A stretch of 64,000 nucleotides of DNA from Syngnathus acus (GCF_901709675.1 NC_051098.1:12553918-12617917), one strand, 5' to 3'. Positions 51,550 through 63,889 are shown, numbered from the stretch's first letter. Notes: a model not told the origin generated them from the letters alone. Numbers and translations: made by a program.

Positions 51550-52629
51550 GCAGCCTAAGCATCTGAGGGGTGTGTCTTCTCTCCACAAAAATAAAAAAAT
51601 TAAATTCGATATGATTCATGGACATTTACAACCATTTGATTAGATTAGATTCCGTGGGACTACGATTCCATGTGAAGCTTTCATTATGTTTATTAAATTT
51701 GCAATAACATGTAAAAGCTCCAAAGTCCAAACTGTCCGTGTCAACTAAATTCAAAGAAACAACAAAAAAATAATCCGCAACATCAAATCAATCTGGTCTC
51801 TGTCGCTTGTAAAACATAATTTGATACACAGTACAGATTCAGGCAGGCGCCGCACTTTATATTGCCACGCACAAGCTTTTGGTGAATGGCATAGAAAATG
51901 AACACATAAAATTAGTCATAATTTTCAATTTAATACATATATTGTAGATATAAATACATTAGTATACGTTGCATTTGATTTTGGCTCGGATGCAAAGAAG
52001 TAAGCGATGTAGGCACAGAAAAGACAAGATAGATGAGCACGTGAAGACAAAAGAAAATATAATGGCATGCAGAATGCAATGACAAAAAAAAAAAAAGACG
52101 CACCCACAATGATTTAGAATAAGTACACCATTTGTTCTTCCTTTGATGGCCACAATCAAACACTCCTCCCAAGGATTTTTTGACATGTAGAGAAATAAGA
52201 ACTAAAAGCACTTTTGGTCTAGATTTTCAAACGAGAGCCCAAAAAAATAAACCATCAGTATTATTTTTGGTGTATGGGAAAACGTTTTAAAAATAGCTTT
52301 AGTCATTACAAAGAAATGCTTTGTCATGCTTTGCGAAATGCTGACTCGTGCTGCGTCAACCCTCGGGTTGAGCAAACATGCGCCTTTTGGAATCTCCCTA
52401 AAAGTCATGGTTTGATTCAGCGATATAGGAACACCTTTCACATCCAACCAAAACCCGTCGATGCCCTCCACAGGTTACTCAGCCACGTGTCTTTAGTCAA
52501 CATGTGCAACATTCCAAAAAAAAAAAAAAAAAACTCTTCCAGAAAAATATACGGCTGCTGAGGGTGAGCAGTTTAAGGCAACATCAGGGGGAGGTGTACA
52601 ATGTCTGTTCAAAAGTTTTTTTTTTTTTT
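51550..52629. other. ilk 3' UTR and short gap to apbb1
   Basis: This holds the ilk 3' untranslated region on the minus strand. There is an A-run at 52515-52533 and a T-run at 52617-52631 directly after the stop. No other gene. Confidence 0.5.
51689..51694 (-). terminator. ilk: candidate poly(A) signal for ilk
   Basis: The minus strand reads AATAAA about 0.94 kb below the ilk stop codon. An ATTAAA lies at 51929-51934, about 0.7 kb below the stop. Either would end the ilk transcript only some 150-400 bp above the apbb1 first exons. Inferred from hexamers only. Confidence 0.3.
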
Positions 52630-55600
52630 TTACTTGTCCTGCATTTTCTCCAGAATAGGCACAATCATGTCAAATTTGGGCCTCTTGGCCGGGTCCTCGT
52701 TCATGCAGATCTTCATCAGCTTGCAGATGTGCGGCGAGATGCCGGGCGGAATGGTGGGCCTCAAGCCCTCCAAGGCCACCTGAAGACAAAACGAGAGTTA
52801 ACAATATCGCAGGGACCAGCCAACTTTTCTTCTTCTACGGCATGAGCCGGACGAGATCTGACCTTCATGCCGATTTCCATGTTGGAGAGGTCCGCGAAAG
52901 GCACCTCCCTGGTCACCAGCTCCCACAGCAGCACGGCAAAGCTCCACATGTCCGCCGACCGCCGGTTGATCTCCTCCGGCTTCTTCTGCAGGGCTGCAAA
53001 AACGATCAAGCAGGCCAAGAAATCAGAACGGCCGCGAGGGCGTATCTCGTGACGAGTCATTGTTGTTTGACTTGGGCCAAACTGTGCGTGTGGTGTGCGG
53101 CATCACGCACCCTCGGGAGCCACCCAGGCGGGCGAGTACATCCTGCCGGGACACTGAAAGGAGAACTTGACGTCGGCCATGCTGATCCTGGCTGTCATGT
53201 CTTCATCGATCTGTTGATCAAGCCAAGAGCGAGATGTCACGCCCGGCGCACAATGTAGCCTTGGTGACGTGTCCTCACCATGATGCTCTTGCTGTTCAGA
53301 TAGTGTCGGGGGATCATGGGCTCCAGCGTGTGCAAAAAGGCCATCCCGCAGGCGATGTCCAGAGCAAACTTGACCGCTTGCGTCTGGTCCACCACAAAGT
53401 CTGAGAGCAGGACGACACGGCGAGCGAGGTCACTACGAGGTGGGTGGGATCTCGCCGGCAAAGTACTCACTGGTGCCCTCGTGCAGCACGTTGTAGAGGG
53501 AGCCGTATGGCATCCAGTGCGTGATGATGATGGGATGAGGGGCCGGTGGGGACTGACACGCTCCCAACATGGGGAGCACATTGGGATGGGAAAAGATCCT
53601 GCAACAGAGGGAGGGCGCCCGGTTGTGACATCGCAGTCAACGGGAGAGACGGCAAAAAAAAAAAAAACGCACCTGAGTTTGGGATACTCCTCGTTAAAGT
53701 CCCTGCTTTTCCTGGTGGTCCAGTCACGGACCTTCAGCACTTTGACCACGATCTCGTTGCCTTGCCAGCGCCCTTGCCACAACTACGTAAAATGGAGAAG
53801 AAAAAAAATGCATGTAAGACTACTGCAAAAAGATATTGGCGTCGAGAACGGCGAGGGTTGGCCGCATCATCAGCGTACCTCTCCAGATTGGTTTTCGTTT
53901 ATTCGAGCCAGGAGAGAGAGCTGCTTGTAGTCCACGCCTGCGTGTTTGTTCAAAGTACCGTTGCCTAGAAACAGAAGCGATAGGGGGAAAAAAAACAAAC
54001 AAGCCAAGTCATTAACACTTTCCAGACGAAATTTGATCAAGTTGCTCTTCGCCATGTGTTGCGTACTCACGAGGTCGTGTTCGGGTGGTGCCTTTCCAAA
54101 ATGTGTCCTTGAAGGGGATTTTGTTCAAGTTTTGTCCCATTTTCTCAGCTTTTTCTGCACAGCAAAGGGTAGAATGAGCAGTGAAGAGTGACCGGCAAAT
54201 AGTGAGAAGCCAGAAAACAGGGCTGATACCTCTGAGAAGCTCTTGCAGGTGAGGCTTGGCTTTGTCCAGGGGGGTCTCGCCATATTTGTTACAGATGCTC
54301 ACTTGGGCCCCGTTGGTCACCAGGTCCTGCGAGGCGGACAAGAAGCAAAAGCTTGCGGCAATTGAGCGCTGAGCAAAATGGGCCTCCACTAACCTCCGCC
54401 ACCAAGTCTTGTCCCCAGAAGCAGGCGTAGTGCAGTGGCGTGTTGCCGTGTTCGTTGGCGGAGTTGCTGTCCGCTTTGCACTGAATCAGCTGCCGGCAAA
54501 CACAGAGGACCAGACGTCAGAGACGGCCGGCGGATTACGGACGCAGCCGAGGTATCGCCAACGTTTATATTTTTTGCTAGTGTGCAAGCTCTATCTTGAC
54601 ACAATCGAAAATCAAAACGAGGCCTTCAAAAGTTGTCATGACAAAGCCGCATCATGACATTTGTTCCAAACCATAAAAAGATTGTAAAAACATTTGGACA
54701 GACATTTTGTCCACCAGATGGCGCCAGTTTGTATGCAACTAATAGAGACCATTTTGAGGCATCTAATATTCGTCTGTGACTTGATGACACAACATTAGCG
54801 GGATGAGTCGCCGACTTTTTCCAGTACCTTGCCCACAATGTCGCGATGTCCGTGGCTGGCGGCCAGGTGCAGGGGCGTGTCATCCCCGCGGTTCATGACG
54901 TTGATGCGGGCGCCTCGCATGATGAGCATGTCCACCACGCCGGAGCGGCCCTCCCGACACGCCCAGTGCAGAGGGCTGAAGCCGTGGTCGTCCCTGCAAA
55001 GTTGCAACATCACTTTAATGGACTTGAGTTCACTTCGGAGTCAAGTCGGGCTGTGCGTCAAGACGGCCCGGCACGTGTCAACTTGTCCCTTGTGCAAGCG
55101 CGGCCCGGATGTCAAGTTGGCTCACGTGTGCCAATTGGGGTCCCGAGTCCATTCTGCCCATCCCGCGCCGAGGAAGATTTTTTTTTTATGTGTCTTGACT
55201 TGATTGCATCACAATCTGCTCTGAGCAGCATTGTGGCTGACACAGTGGGCCTACTGATGTGCTCTGGCACACGGGCGTCAGCAGAATGACACAAGCCATT
55301 CAGTCAAAAGCCGACGCAGACCTTCTAAGGGCAGCGAGAGCTCCATCTGTTCTATGTCGATTAGTTTTTTTTTCATTCCTCTGGCAGCTTGGCTCGTCTC
55401 CTCTGTCTCGCTTCAAATCAAGTCCCCACACAGACGCGCAATAATCAGACCAGAGAGAACTGAAAGAGCATTATGAAGGCAAGTCAAGCTTCCGCCCCGG
55501 CCTCCCGTTTCACTGGCTTGTGCTAACACGTCCCGCGCAGACCCAGTCAGTCACACTACACAGGTCTATCTGTGCATCGGGCGGGAGGAGGCTCATTTCC

Positions 55601-57484
55601 CGTCTGAGTAGAAGGCCAAACCCCAAAAACTAATTAACTCAAGTCCCCGGAAGGAAGTCTGACACATCTGGGAATAAGATTTTAACTGCTAACAAAACGA
55701 CGGAGAATTGAGCGGAGAGCACCACAGAGGAGCGGCTGTGATCGACAACCTTCTTGGGCCATTTGTGGCTAAATCTTGCTCATTGATGAGCCAAAAACAG
55801 CATCTGAATATTGACTTTCCCACTCCTGTTAGCATTAGCGTGGCACTTTGAAGCTCTACGGATTCTCATGTTTGCGGCAGAGCTCGATTTTCGCTTTGAG
55901 CTCGACATATCTTCCCCCTCCCGCCCTAAGCCCCTCGTGGATCGGCTGCCGTCATTTATTTCAGGCGCTTGCACCTGCCAACGGGCCTCAGTCTGGCAGA
56001 TGAGTCACAAGGAAAGCCTCGCCGCCGGCCGCTCGGCGAAATCTGAGGAAACGAGCGTCACTTGCCGACCAAGCGTGATTCATTCCGTTTCACAATCAAC
56101 TGATGACGACGGGAACGGATCCCTCCGGACGCAGCGATTTCTACGGCCTTTCATTCACAAAAAGTGTCAGCGGGAGTTATGGCGACCACTAAATGTCCGC
56201 TTCCCGCCGCGCTGACAAAGGGAGTTATATATAAAATCAGCAAACACCCCGTAAAGCTCCCGCCTCGCCATCCCAAACAAGGAGCCTTTGCTCGACAGAG
56301 CTCAGCCTGCGCAGCTAGCGGCGTTAGCGGCGTAGCTAAATAAAGACGACGGACTGAAGCGGTAAGCCAGAGGAAAGCCGAGTGAGTGCTTGTTTGGGGA
56401 CAAACGTTTGGAAACGGAGGCAGCGAGGGCAAAGTTTCAAGTGCAGCAGCTGAAGATTTGAGCTGCCTTCCAAACGGCAGAATAAAGAGGAATGTCGAAA
56501 ACGGAATCGGCCGAGCGAGGTGGGGGCGAGATGCGCATTCCGCGCACACTTGTCTGTCTGGCCAAACACGACTTGGACAGCGGAGCCGCTGCAGCGCAGT
56601 CGTCCTGCCGGGCGGGAGCGCGACTGCGGCTGCCCGCGTGTTATTCCTTGTAAGGAGATTTAGCATGCGCCAGCCACGCTTTGCGTTTTGTGGCGGCAGA
56701 GTAAACAATCCGGGAGGACGCAAAGTATTTCACGCTGAGATTTGAAGGTCAAACACAATCCCAATTTTCCTCTTGGGGGGGCGAGCCGCGCTCCTCTTCT
56801 TCCCGCCTGAGGCAATAAATCAGCCAGCCGGGAGGAGCGAGGAGTTCGACGCGCTCATCGGCTAATGGAAGAGTCGGGACCGCTGCGGACGCCTTCAAGC
56901 GGGTCGGGAGAGGCGTTGGCAAGCCTCGGCTGCCTCGCTTCTGCATCGCCGGCATCGCGGCCAGCTTCCTGTGCTTGCATCAGGCGATTGCCGACCCATA
57001 AACACGCGCTTCCGAGGAAGCGGGTTCAATTCCAGGCCGGCGTCCTCGGGGGACAAACTGCTGTCCCACTGCTACTGGAAGTCAGCCGAGGCAGCCAAAG
57101 GGCCGAGTCACGCCGGCAAATTTTTAACTTGGGCACGAGTCGTCCCTTTTGGACAAGCTTTATTCCAAAACAATGACTTAATCTCTATCCCTTTATTTAA
57201 AAACAGGACAGAACTGTATTTGAAATTGCCAATGGCAAAAATGCACAAATTAATTTGGATACTGGTCTACATGCTAATTAACTGTTTACCACCATAAAAT
57301 CCTACTCATCGTCTGGTAATATTTAAAAGACATTTCATGCCAATTAAAGCATTATTTTTTTTAAGATTCATGGATTCAATCACAGGAACTCTCACCCTTG
57401 GTTGAGGTCATTTTCCGTGTTGTCAAGCCAGAGGCGCACGGCCACCGCGTTGCCTTCCCGACACTGCGTGAAGATGTCGTCCAT
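52630..57484 (-). CDS. ilk: integrin-linked kinase (ILK), focal-adhesion pseudokinase
   Basis: ILK joins beta-integrin tails to actin as part of the ILK-PINCH-parvin complex. Twelve coding exons read right to left: 57484-57396, 54993-54828, 54489-54394, 54326-54230, 54154-54071, 53964-53879, 53782-53673, 53598-53471, 53400-53279, 53210-53111, 52993-52863, 52779-52630. They total 1359 nt, giving 452 codons plus TAA, the same length as human ILK. Ankyrin repeats fill roughly residues 2-165 and keep the PINCH-contact residues H99, F109 and W110. The kinase-like domain follows. It has K220 in VVKVLK, R211 in the phosphoinositide-binding motif, D339 in MADVK in place of DFG, S343 and E359. The catalytic-loop Asp is absent, and Tyr319 sits there (Ala in human), so it is a pseudokinase like its orthologues. 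Intron 1 is 2.4 kb; the others are 67-338 bp. The start agrees with [12 protein letters not shown], conserved in vertebrates. Confidence 0.98.
54711..54724 (+). promoter_or_regulatory. CTCF-like site in an ilk intron
   Basis: CCACCAGATGGCGC matches the CTCF core at all positions; it lies in the 338-bp intron between the second and third ilk coding exons. Confidence 0.45.
54994..57395 (-). other. ilk: ilk first coding intron (2.4 kb)
   Basis: It is much longer than the other ilk introns and becomes GC- and CpG-rich at about 56.0-57.1 kb. Open frames of up to 190 codons in that zone have no domain. It could hold an intronic enhancer or a secondary promoter; no direct evidence. Confidence 0.6.
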
Positions 57485-58631
57485 TATGGAACGCCCGACG
57501 TTAGCCCGAGCGGCACGACACTGCGTTGAAGCGGCGAGACGGAGCTTTCATCCGTCCCTCACCGAAACCAGTGAGGGACACGGTCGCTGAGCCTCTTGGG
57601 GGGTGAGGAGGGCGCTCGCAGCAGCCTGAAGTGGAAAAGAAGCGTGTTGGAAATAGTTGGGGCGGGCTGTACGGCTTTCAAAGAATATTGCAATTTTAAA
57701 TTTCACCCTTGAGAGGACAATGGACATTTTTCACGTGATTCATCCCAAATTGGAGAAATTAGAGCAATCCCGTACATGCATATTGCACCAGGATTGAATG
57801 TAATTTCTATTTTCTGATTGTTTTAGAATTAATAACATAGCGTATACAAAGCATGCAGTTTAAGTACCAAACAATAATGAGGAGAGAAAAGTGTCACTTT
57901 TGGATTTCATTTTTAAGTCATTTACACTTTAAACGAAATGCATTTTCAATCACCTCGATAAGAAAGTTTTCGACTGTTTGTTGGTCGTTTGTGAACATTT
58001 GCCAATAAATTCAACCAAATATTTGCAAGCTGTTGCTTCCTCAAATGGAGGAATTGCTGTTGTTTGCCTGTGACGGTGACTTAAATGTGTCCAGCTTGAT
58101 CCTTGACGATCTCGTCAAGAAAAATAACCAGCATTACTCGTAATATTGGTCATATAATAATAATATTGATTTAATGGAACGCTTCTTGCACTAAAGTGCG
58201 TTGATAATTGATTTGTGTTTAACACTTGGAACTGCAGAATGGGCGAAACATTGCGAGGCGATTATAAATTAGATACTACGTAGAAGATCACCCTAAAGTG
58301 TTCGTCAAAGTATTTTCGATATGAAGGCGAAGTTTGATGAGCATTTAGTCGGGCTAGCACCGCCTGCCATCGCGCTAACGTGGTGGAAAAAGCAAACTTG
58401 TTGATTTCCACTCAACAGGCCAGAACACGGAGCGCTCAGCCGACACCACACTCGAGTAAAAGGAAGAGGAAGCAAAAAAAAAAAGGAGAGGGCCCGGGGG
58501 TACTTTGGCAGCTGCAGCCTAGCAAGCTAACCTCCATTCTTGACGGTCCGCTTCTCTCATCGGCAATTGCAGGTCAGCGACAAAAAAGTCGGCGTCGCTT
58601 CGCCGTTTAACGAGCACGACGGGCGGCCTCG

Positions 58632-58780
58632 ACTCACCAAAACAGTCCGAGGCGATGGCTTACCAGATGTAAAGGAGTAACTGGAGGCCTCGGGAGAAGT
58701 TTAAAGCGGTGTTCCTTTCCGTCTCGGAGAGACTGAACCGCGCCGAGTCGTCTGCCCACGTCCACACCCTCGCGCAAGGA
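58632..58780 (-). promoter_or_regulatory. ilk: ilk noncoding first exon and promoter region
   Basis: On the minus strand two consensus donors lie 26 bp apart, about 1.2 kb above the ilk ATG. One is GTAAGC after CATCTG (exon end 58664) and the other is GTGAGT after CTGTTTTG (exon end 58638). Both would end a noncoding first exon that joins the exon carrying the ATG; a CAG at 57521-57523 is the likely acceptor. A CTCF-like site (minus-strand core CCAGCAGGGGG) lies about 160 bp further upstream, near 58822-58835. The start site itself cannot be placed from sequence alone. Confidence 0.5.
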
Positions 58781-58899
58781 GGGACAAGCTACCCTGTTAT
58801 GGTAGCCGGAGGGGGCACGGCCCCCCCTGCTGGCCATGTGAAACATCGCATCAAAACATTATACCCTCAGGGGAAGGATTCTTTGGAGACACATAGAGG

Positions 58900-61392
58900 T
58901 AAATTAGATCGATGAGGTCCCAATGTCCATCTTATGTCCTACCCCTAACCCCACATTTAATATTAAAATAAATATATTTATTATAAATCAGTCTTCTAGC
59001 CCCAGAAAACACAGCAACATGTTTTTGTAACATATTTCTCACTTCAAAAAATTGCAGTAATAACATCATGAAATAGAATGTAATGAATTAAATATATTTT
59101 GCATCATAATTTCGTGCGACAATCAAGCGAACTTCTTTCTTTTTCATTTTAGGTAGTGATTCTTTTGTGTACCACTAGAGGGAGCCACATTGAGAATTAC
59201 TGCAAGGGTACATGAACTTAGTATTTCATTTTTACGTAGTGATTCTTTTGTGTGCCACTAGAGGGAGCCACATTGAGAAATATATGAACTTAGTATTTCA
59301 TTTTAGGTAGTGATTCTTTTGTGTGCCACGAGAGGGAGCCACATTGAGAATTACTACAAGGGTATATGAACTTTAGTCATGTTTTTATGTTTGTCAGCAC
59401 CCCTCAAGGGAAGCGAAGGCAGTAAGAACTTCCTTGCTTTGTCTTGCCACATGAAAAGCTTGACCAATGGCTTTTCTGGACTAAAGTACTGAGACTGCTG
59501 CCTGTGAAAGTGCAACCTAACAGCAAGTTTGCCTTTTTGCTACTGAATTTGGCCTTGTGAGCTGCATGGAAAGCAATGCTTTGCAGGATAACTAAATAAA
59601 GGTGAAAGAGGAAATAAAGCGAGTTGACTCCAGACTTAGTAGTATTGTGAAATATTGCTACTTTTCTTTCCTCAATTTCATCTTTACACAACTTTAGGTG
59701 TAAAATGTTTCATCATGCTAATGCTAAGGCACTCAGCTTGATAAGGTTTGTTTAGATGGGAGCGTGGGGGGTAAGTCCTCTCATACCTCTCGTACTGTTG
59801 ATGTTGTTGTTGTTGATTAACCCAGTGCTGCTTCTCATTTTTGGTCTCAACAATGGCTTGGTGTTGGCGCTTGAGTCAACTTGTGCGGTTACAGAGCGGT
59901 AAGAAGACAAGGTAGGAGAGTGCAGTATCTTGGACATGTCAAATGGACGCAGCTGATATCAGCATTTCCTCCCAATGTAACTTGAAAAGGCACGCCAAGC
60001 ATTCAAGGGCGGGAAATGCTTCATTATCCGAAGCAGAGACTCCCGTCTGCCCCCACCGCCGTTGTCGTCCTCCTCCTTTTCCGACTTTTGCGACATCTTG
60101 AAAGGAGGAATTTGCAAGGAGTGAAAGAAGGAAAGAAATGTCTTTCATGCAGCTTTTTTTGCCTGATAAAAACAACGTCTTGGTTTCAGAAATTTTGTGA
60201 GCTCACCCTTTTTGTGCAGGATATCTTCAATGGGGCATGTACATGAAATAAATGTCCTCAAAGTAATTTCTTTGAGGTGACAATTTTACAAGAACAATCT
60301 TTGATGCAAAAATTGTCCGGTCCTATTATTAGTTGAACCAAGATGCTTCTACATGTCTGGAAATGGCCGCCTTCAACCGACAGGAAGTGGACCGTTAGAT
60401 GGTCCGGGCTGGCATGACCCCGATGGAGCTTGTCAGCCTCAACACAGCTGCCGTGTGCAAGCGTGATAGCCTCGCGTAGCCTCGATGCAAAAATTAAAAA
60501 TAAAACAAGATAATAAAAAAAGCTCCCTTGAAAAAAAGAGCAAGCAGAATGCATGTCTGTGTCTTGTCAGAGGCGGAGGTCAGCTTGATTAGATAAGCTT
60601 TGTATATGCAAACGAAGCTTTGTTTATTACCTCCCCCAAGGAAGAAGATACAGTACCAGTCGTAGGTTTATTGTGACCTTTTTTCCCCAACCGCTATTTT
60701 GAAAGTGTGAAACAGCAAATATTTGGATTTTCTATCACGATGCATCTTAAACCAGGGTCTGTTTTCACAACAGCAATGGAGTCCCGCCCACGCCCTTGAC
60801 TCAACCTAAAGGTGGCGTGGCAATTCACGTCACACCCAGCCATCTGTTTTGCACTGTTGGAAGCAAAACCAGTTTGAATGTCCTTCCTAAAATGGGGGAA
60901 AGAGATGGAAAAAAAATAATAATTTGCAAACAACCCTAAAAGCTGTTTTTATGTTGCAGCTCATGTTTAAGTGTTTGAAAAGAAAACTTCTACTGATGCC
61001 CTTATTTTTTTTCCCAATTTGACTTTTTTTTTTTTACAAAACATTGTACACTCACGATATTCCCCCACCGAGGCACGCAAACATAGGCTTCATCTAACCT
61101 CCCCCAAAAAAAGCGTGGCTGGTCATCAATTTCGAGCAGTTTCTATTCTCAGATATGATCTGCTTTATTAAAGAAATTGCCCGCTTGCGTGCATGATTTC
61201 TCTCAATGGTTGCGCAAAACTTCCGTACAGGAACTTGGCACTCCCTGCCAGAGTGAAGCTAGACGCTCGCTTCCTCAATCTGGCTGCAGCCTGAACGCAA
61301 GTGTAGTAAAGTATGCGTCATCCCAAAGTGGTACCGCATCTCCATTTATGTAAAGAAACAAGTGTTTTGTTTTGCTTTCTGGTGCAAATGGT
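58900..61392. other. intergenic: LPAR6-like gene to ilk
   Basis: It contains the three-copy repeat at 59151-59380 and otherwise mixed, mostly AT-rich sequence with no supported gene. Confidence 0.5.
59151..59380. repeat. three-copy minisatellite with CTCF-like cores
   Basis: Copies start at about 59151, 59234 and 59305 (spacings 83 and 71). Each has GTAGTGATTCTTTTGTGT, CCACTAGAGGGAGCC (CCACGAGAGG in the third), CACATTGAGAA and ATGAACTT. The core resembles a CTCF site. Confidence 0.9.
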
Positions 61393-61398
61393 TTTATT
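61393..61398 (-). terminator. candidate poly(A) signal for the LPAR6-like gene
   Basis: The minus strand reads AATAAA about 250 bp below the stop codon of the receptor gene. A second AATAAA is at 61165-61170. Use of either is inferred. Confidence 0.4.
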
Positions 61399-61644
61399 TA
61401 AGCTTTTCATCCACTGCTGTGCTCAAAAAAAACCATCCGACCTTTAACCCCGCATGTTAATTTAAGCGTACTAAAAGTAGCAACAGATACACAAGCACTT
61501 CCAAAAGTGTTCACTCCTTTCCAGGTGGTTGCGTAATTTCAGGATAATCCCCAGTGGGAGGACATCGGGGAGAGTGCACAGGGCCTCATAAATCCACAGT
61601 CGGAATTTAGAGCTCATAAAAAAAAAAAAAGGTCCAAGAGAGCG

Positions 61645-62727
61645 TCACACTGAGGACTCGTTGAGCAGCATCTTGGATTTGAGGTTCCTAAGGCCGCACT
61701 GCAAGTTGGAGCTGGATTCCGACTGCAGGGCCTCGGAGAGTCTGGCGTCACACGGCCTCCCCGCCAGCGACTTCCTCTTGATGGAGTTCTGAATGGTCTC
61801 CGAGGTGAAGTAGTAGACGATGGGGTCGAAGCAGCAGTTGGAGACGGCGAGGCACAGCGCCACAGGGTAGATGGTGCGCACCACTGACTCGGCCAGGCAG
61901 CCCTTCAGCGTCTTGGTGCGCACCAGCGAGTAGAAGACCAGGTTGACGTTGTACGGGATGAAGCAGAAGCAGAAGGTGCTAAGGTGCACGGCGATCATGC
62001 GCAGGATCTTGGTCTTGTTCAGCTTTGCGCCGCCGTCCCGGCTCACCTTGTGGGGGCGCCGCAGGGTCTGCAGCACCCTGACCGAGCAGCCCACGTTGAG
62101 CAGCAGCGGGAGGACGAAGCCCACCGTCTCGATGAAGATGACCACCTTGGACAGGTGCAACTTCCACTGGCTGGAGGAGAAGTTCTCAAAGCAGAAGGTG
62201 GCGTTGGCGCGCTGGCGCTGCCGCGAGGTGGTGTCCAACAGGTAGCCCGCGGGCAGGCTGCCCGACAGCACCAGCACCCACACGGCGGCGCACACCAGCT
62301 TGGCGTTACGCTTGGTACGCAGCGTCCGAGAACGGAAGGGGTGCACAATGGCCAGGAAGCGGTCCACGCTGATGCAGGTGAGGAAGAGGATGCTGCCGTA
62401 CATGTTGGTGTAGAAGAGCGACACGGAGACCCTGCAGAGCACGCTGCCGAAGGGCCAGCTGCGGTTGATGAAGTAGAAGACGCGCAGCGGCAGCGTGAAA
62501 ACGAAGAGCAGGTCGGACGCCACCAAGTTCATCATGTACGTGGTGGTCTCGTTGCGCAGCTTGAGCGTGCAGGTGAAGATGTAGATGGCCACCACGTTGG
62601 TGACCAGGCCCACCACAAACACCACGCTGAACACCGTGCTGTACAGTGGGTACTTGAAGCCGTCGTTCTGGCTGCAGTTGCCCGCTGAGACGTTGCCGGG
62701 ACCCGGCGGCGGGACGCCGTTGAACAT
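61645..62727 (-). CDS. lpar6: LPAR6-like lysophosphatidic acid receptor (class A GPCR)
   Basis: A single-exon, 360-codon seven-transmembrane receptor. It is closest to LPAR6 (P2Y5) among the proteins I recall. Shared features are FKYPLYS before TM1, LRNETTTYM in the first intracellular loop, [25 protein letters not shown] in TM3 (described here in pieces: the DRF at 122-124 replaces DRY), CFIPYN in TM6 (255-260), DPIVYY in TM7 (301-306) and a tail ending [11 protein letters not shown]. Cys98 and Cys179 can form the usual extracellular disulfide. N-glycosylation sequons are at N12 and N17. The receptor would couple lysophosphatidic acid to G proteins at the plasma membrane. In tetrapods LPAR6 lies inside an RB1 intron; here it stands alone upstream of ilk, so it may be one of several fish paralogues. 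LPAR4 is the next-best fit but lacks these loop matches. Confidence 0.93.
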   Translation of the reverse strand: MFNGVPPPGPGNVSAGNCSQNDGFKYPLYSTVFSVVFVVGLVTNVVAIYIFTCTLKLRNETTTYMMNLVASDLLFVFTLPLRVFYFINRSWPFGSVLCRVSVSLFYTNMYGSILFLTCISVDRFLAIVHPFRSRTLRTKRNAKLVCAAVWVLVLSGSLPAGYLLDTTSRQRQRANATFCFENFSSSQWKLHLSKVVIFIETVGFVLPLLLNVGCSVRVLQTLRRPHKVSRDGGAKLNKTKILRMIAVHLSTFCFCFIPYNVNLVFYSLVRTKTLKGCLAESVVRTIYPVALCLAVSNCCFDPIVYYFTSETIQNSIKRKSLAGRPCDARLSEALQSESSSNLQCGLRNLKSKMLLNESSV

Positions 62728-63206
62728 CTTGGAGATGGAAGCTCCGTGGGACAGCGGCTCTGCTTAGCGACTGTCCACTTTTATTCCGGACACTGGCGGG
62801 GACCTATTGAGGTCATCGCTGATGCACGGGTCTGAGGATAGCCTAAAGTCCTGGACCTTGGAAACTTGTTCCCAAGGATTCAAACCTCTCGACTCGTCCC
62901 CGACGTGATGGCCATCCTTGATATCCTCGCGGAAGTCCAGCTCGTGGTGAAGAGAGCCGAGGGGGGAGCCGGCATGCCCCTTCCTCCCCCGCCACCGTGC
63001 GGCTCTAGGCTGAGAAGTTGCACAAAGGGAAGCCGGGCATATCCACAAGATGAGGAGAATGGAGAGCACCAAAGTCCTGGCTTGTCCTCTTCTTCCCTCG
63101 CAAAACCAAAAGTCAGAGCAAGTCACAATCGGTCTTCACTGGCTTGTTTCTCCTTCGCTGGGTTATCTCAGTGAGGAGCAGCTGCCTACTTCTCCTTTGT
63201 GCCGTT

Positions 63207-63229
63207 GGTTCGCTCGCTCGCTCGCTCGC
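63207..63229. repeat. (CGCT)n microsatellite
   Basis: About five CGCT units about 0.5 kb above the receptor ATG. Confidence 0.85.
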
Positions 63230-63866
63230 ACCCCCCCTCTCCCTCTATTGCTCTCTCACTGAGTCACACACACTTTTGTACTTTGACTGGGCTGGGATTC
63301 GGTCCCCACCCCCCGGACCCTCCCCCCTCTCCCTTTGTCTGCTCCCACAGGACTCACAAATGCTGCATATTTGTCTTTTTTTTTTTGTCATTTCACAGTG
63401 AGCTTGCATTTGTCACTGTATTTCCAAACACAAAAATATATTTATTCCAGAAAAAATATTTGCGTATCAAATATCTGTTCGTTTTTGCCCTAAAATTAAA
63501 AATAAAATTCCACTTTTGGTAGTTACATGCATTTTTTGACGGGTTTTCTAGGGATAAAAAAACCTGGACTGTTACTGTAAATTTTTAAACTATCATTTTG
63601 AATTATTTTCCCCCTCAATGGCAGCAGGATTGTTTTCCTATCCCAGCTCTGAATTGAAACCCAAAAGTTGTCTATTATAGGCAAGAAAATAAACAGCCGA
63701 GTGAACATTCCAGAAAACACACATGCCTGCCATGCAACCTCCACAATTGTCTTTAGCCTAAAACCAATCCCGACATTCAAACAAGCACAGGCTGAACAAA
63801 AACAGCACAAGACGTGCTCCAATTCCCAAGACTGCTGAAGCTCTCACAATACCAGGAAGTATGTTG

Positions 63867-63889
63867 CCCCCCCCCCCCCCCCCCCCCCC
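63867..63889. repeat. poly-C run of 23 bases
   Basis: An uninterrupted C homopolymer. Confidence 0.95.

Noticed and set aside
56151-56723. 190-codon minus-strand frame in ilk intron 1
   Set aside because: No domain; it lies in a CpG-rich intron where stop codons are rare, and the ilk frame is complete without it.
57015-57035. tRNA-like B box (GGTTCAATTCC)
   Set aside because: No matching A box, acceptor stem or cloverleaf could be found upstream; likely chance.
61984-62688. 234-codon plus-strand open frame
   Set aside because: Antisense shadow of the LPAR6-like receptor, whose own frame has clear homology.
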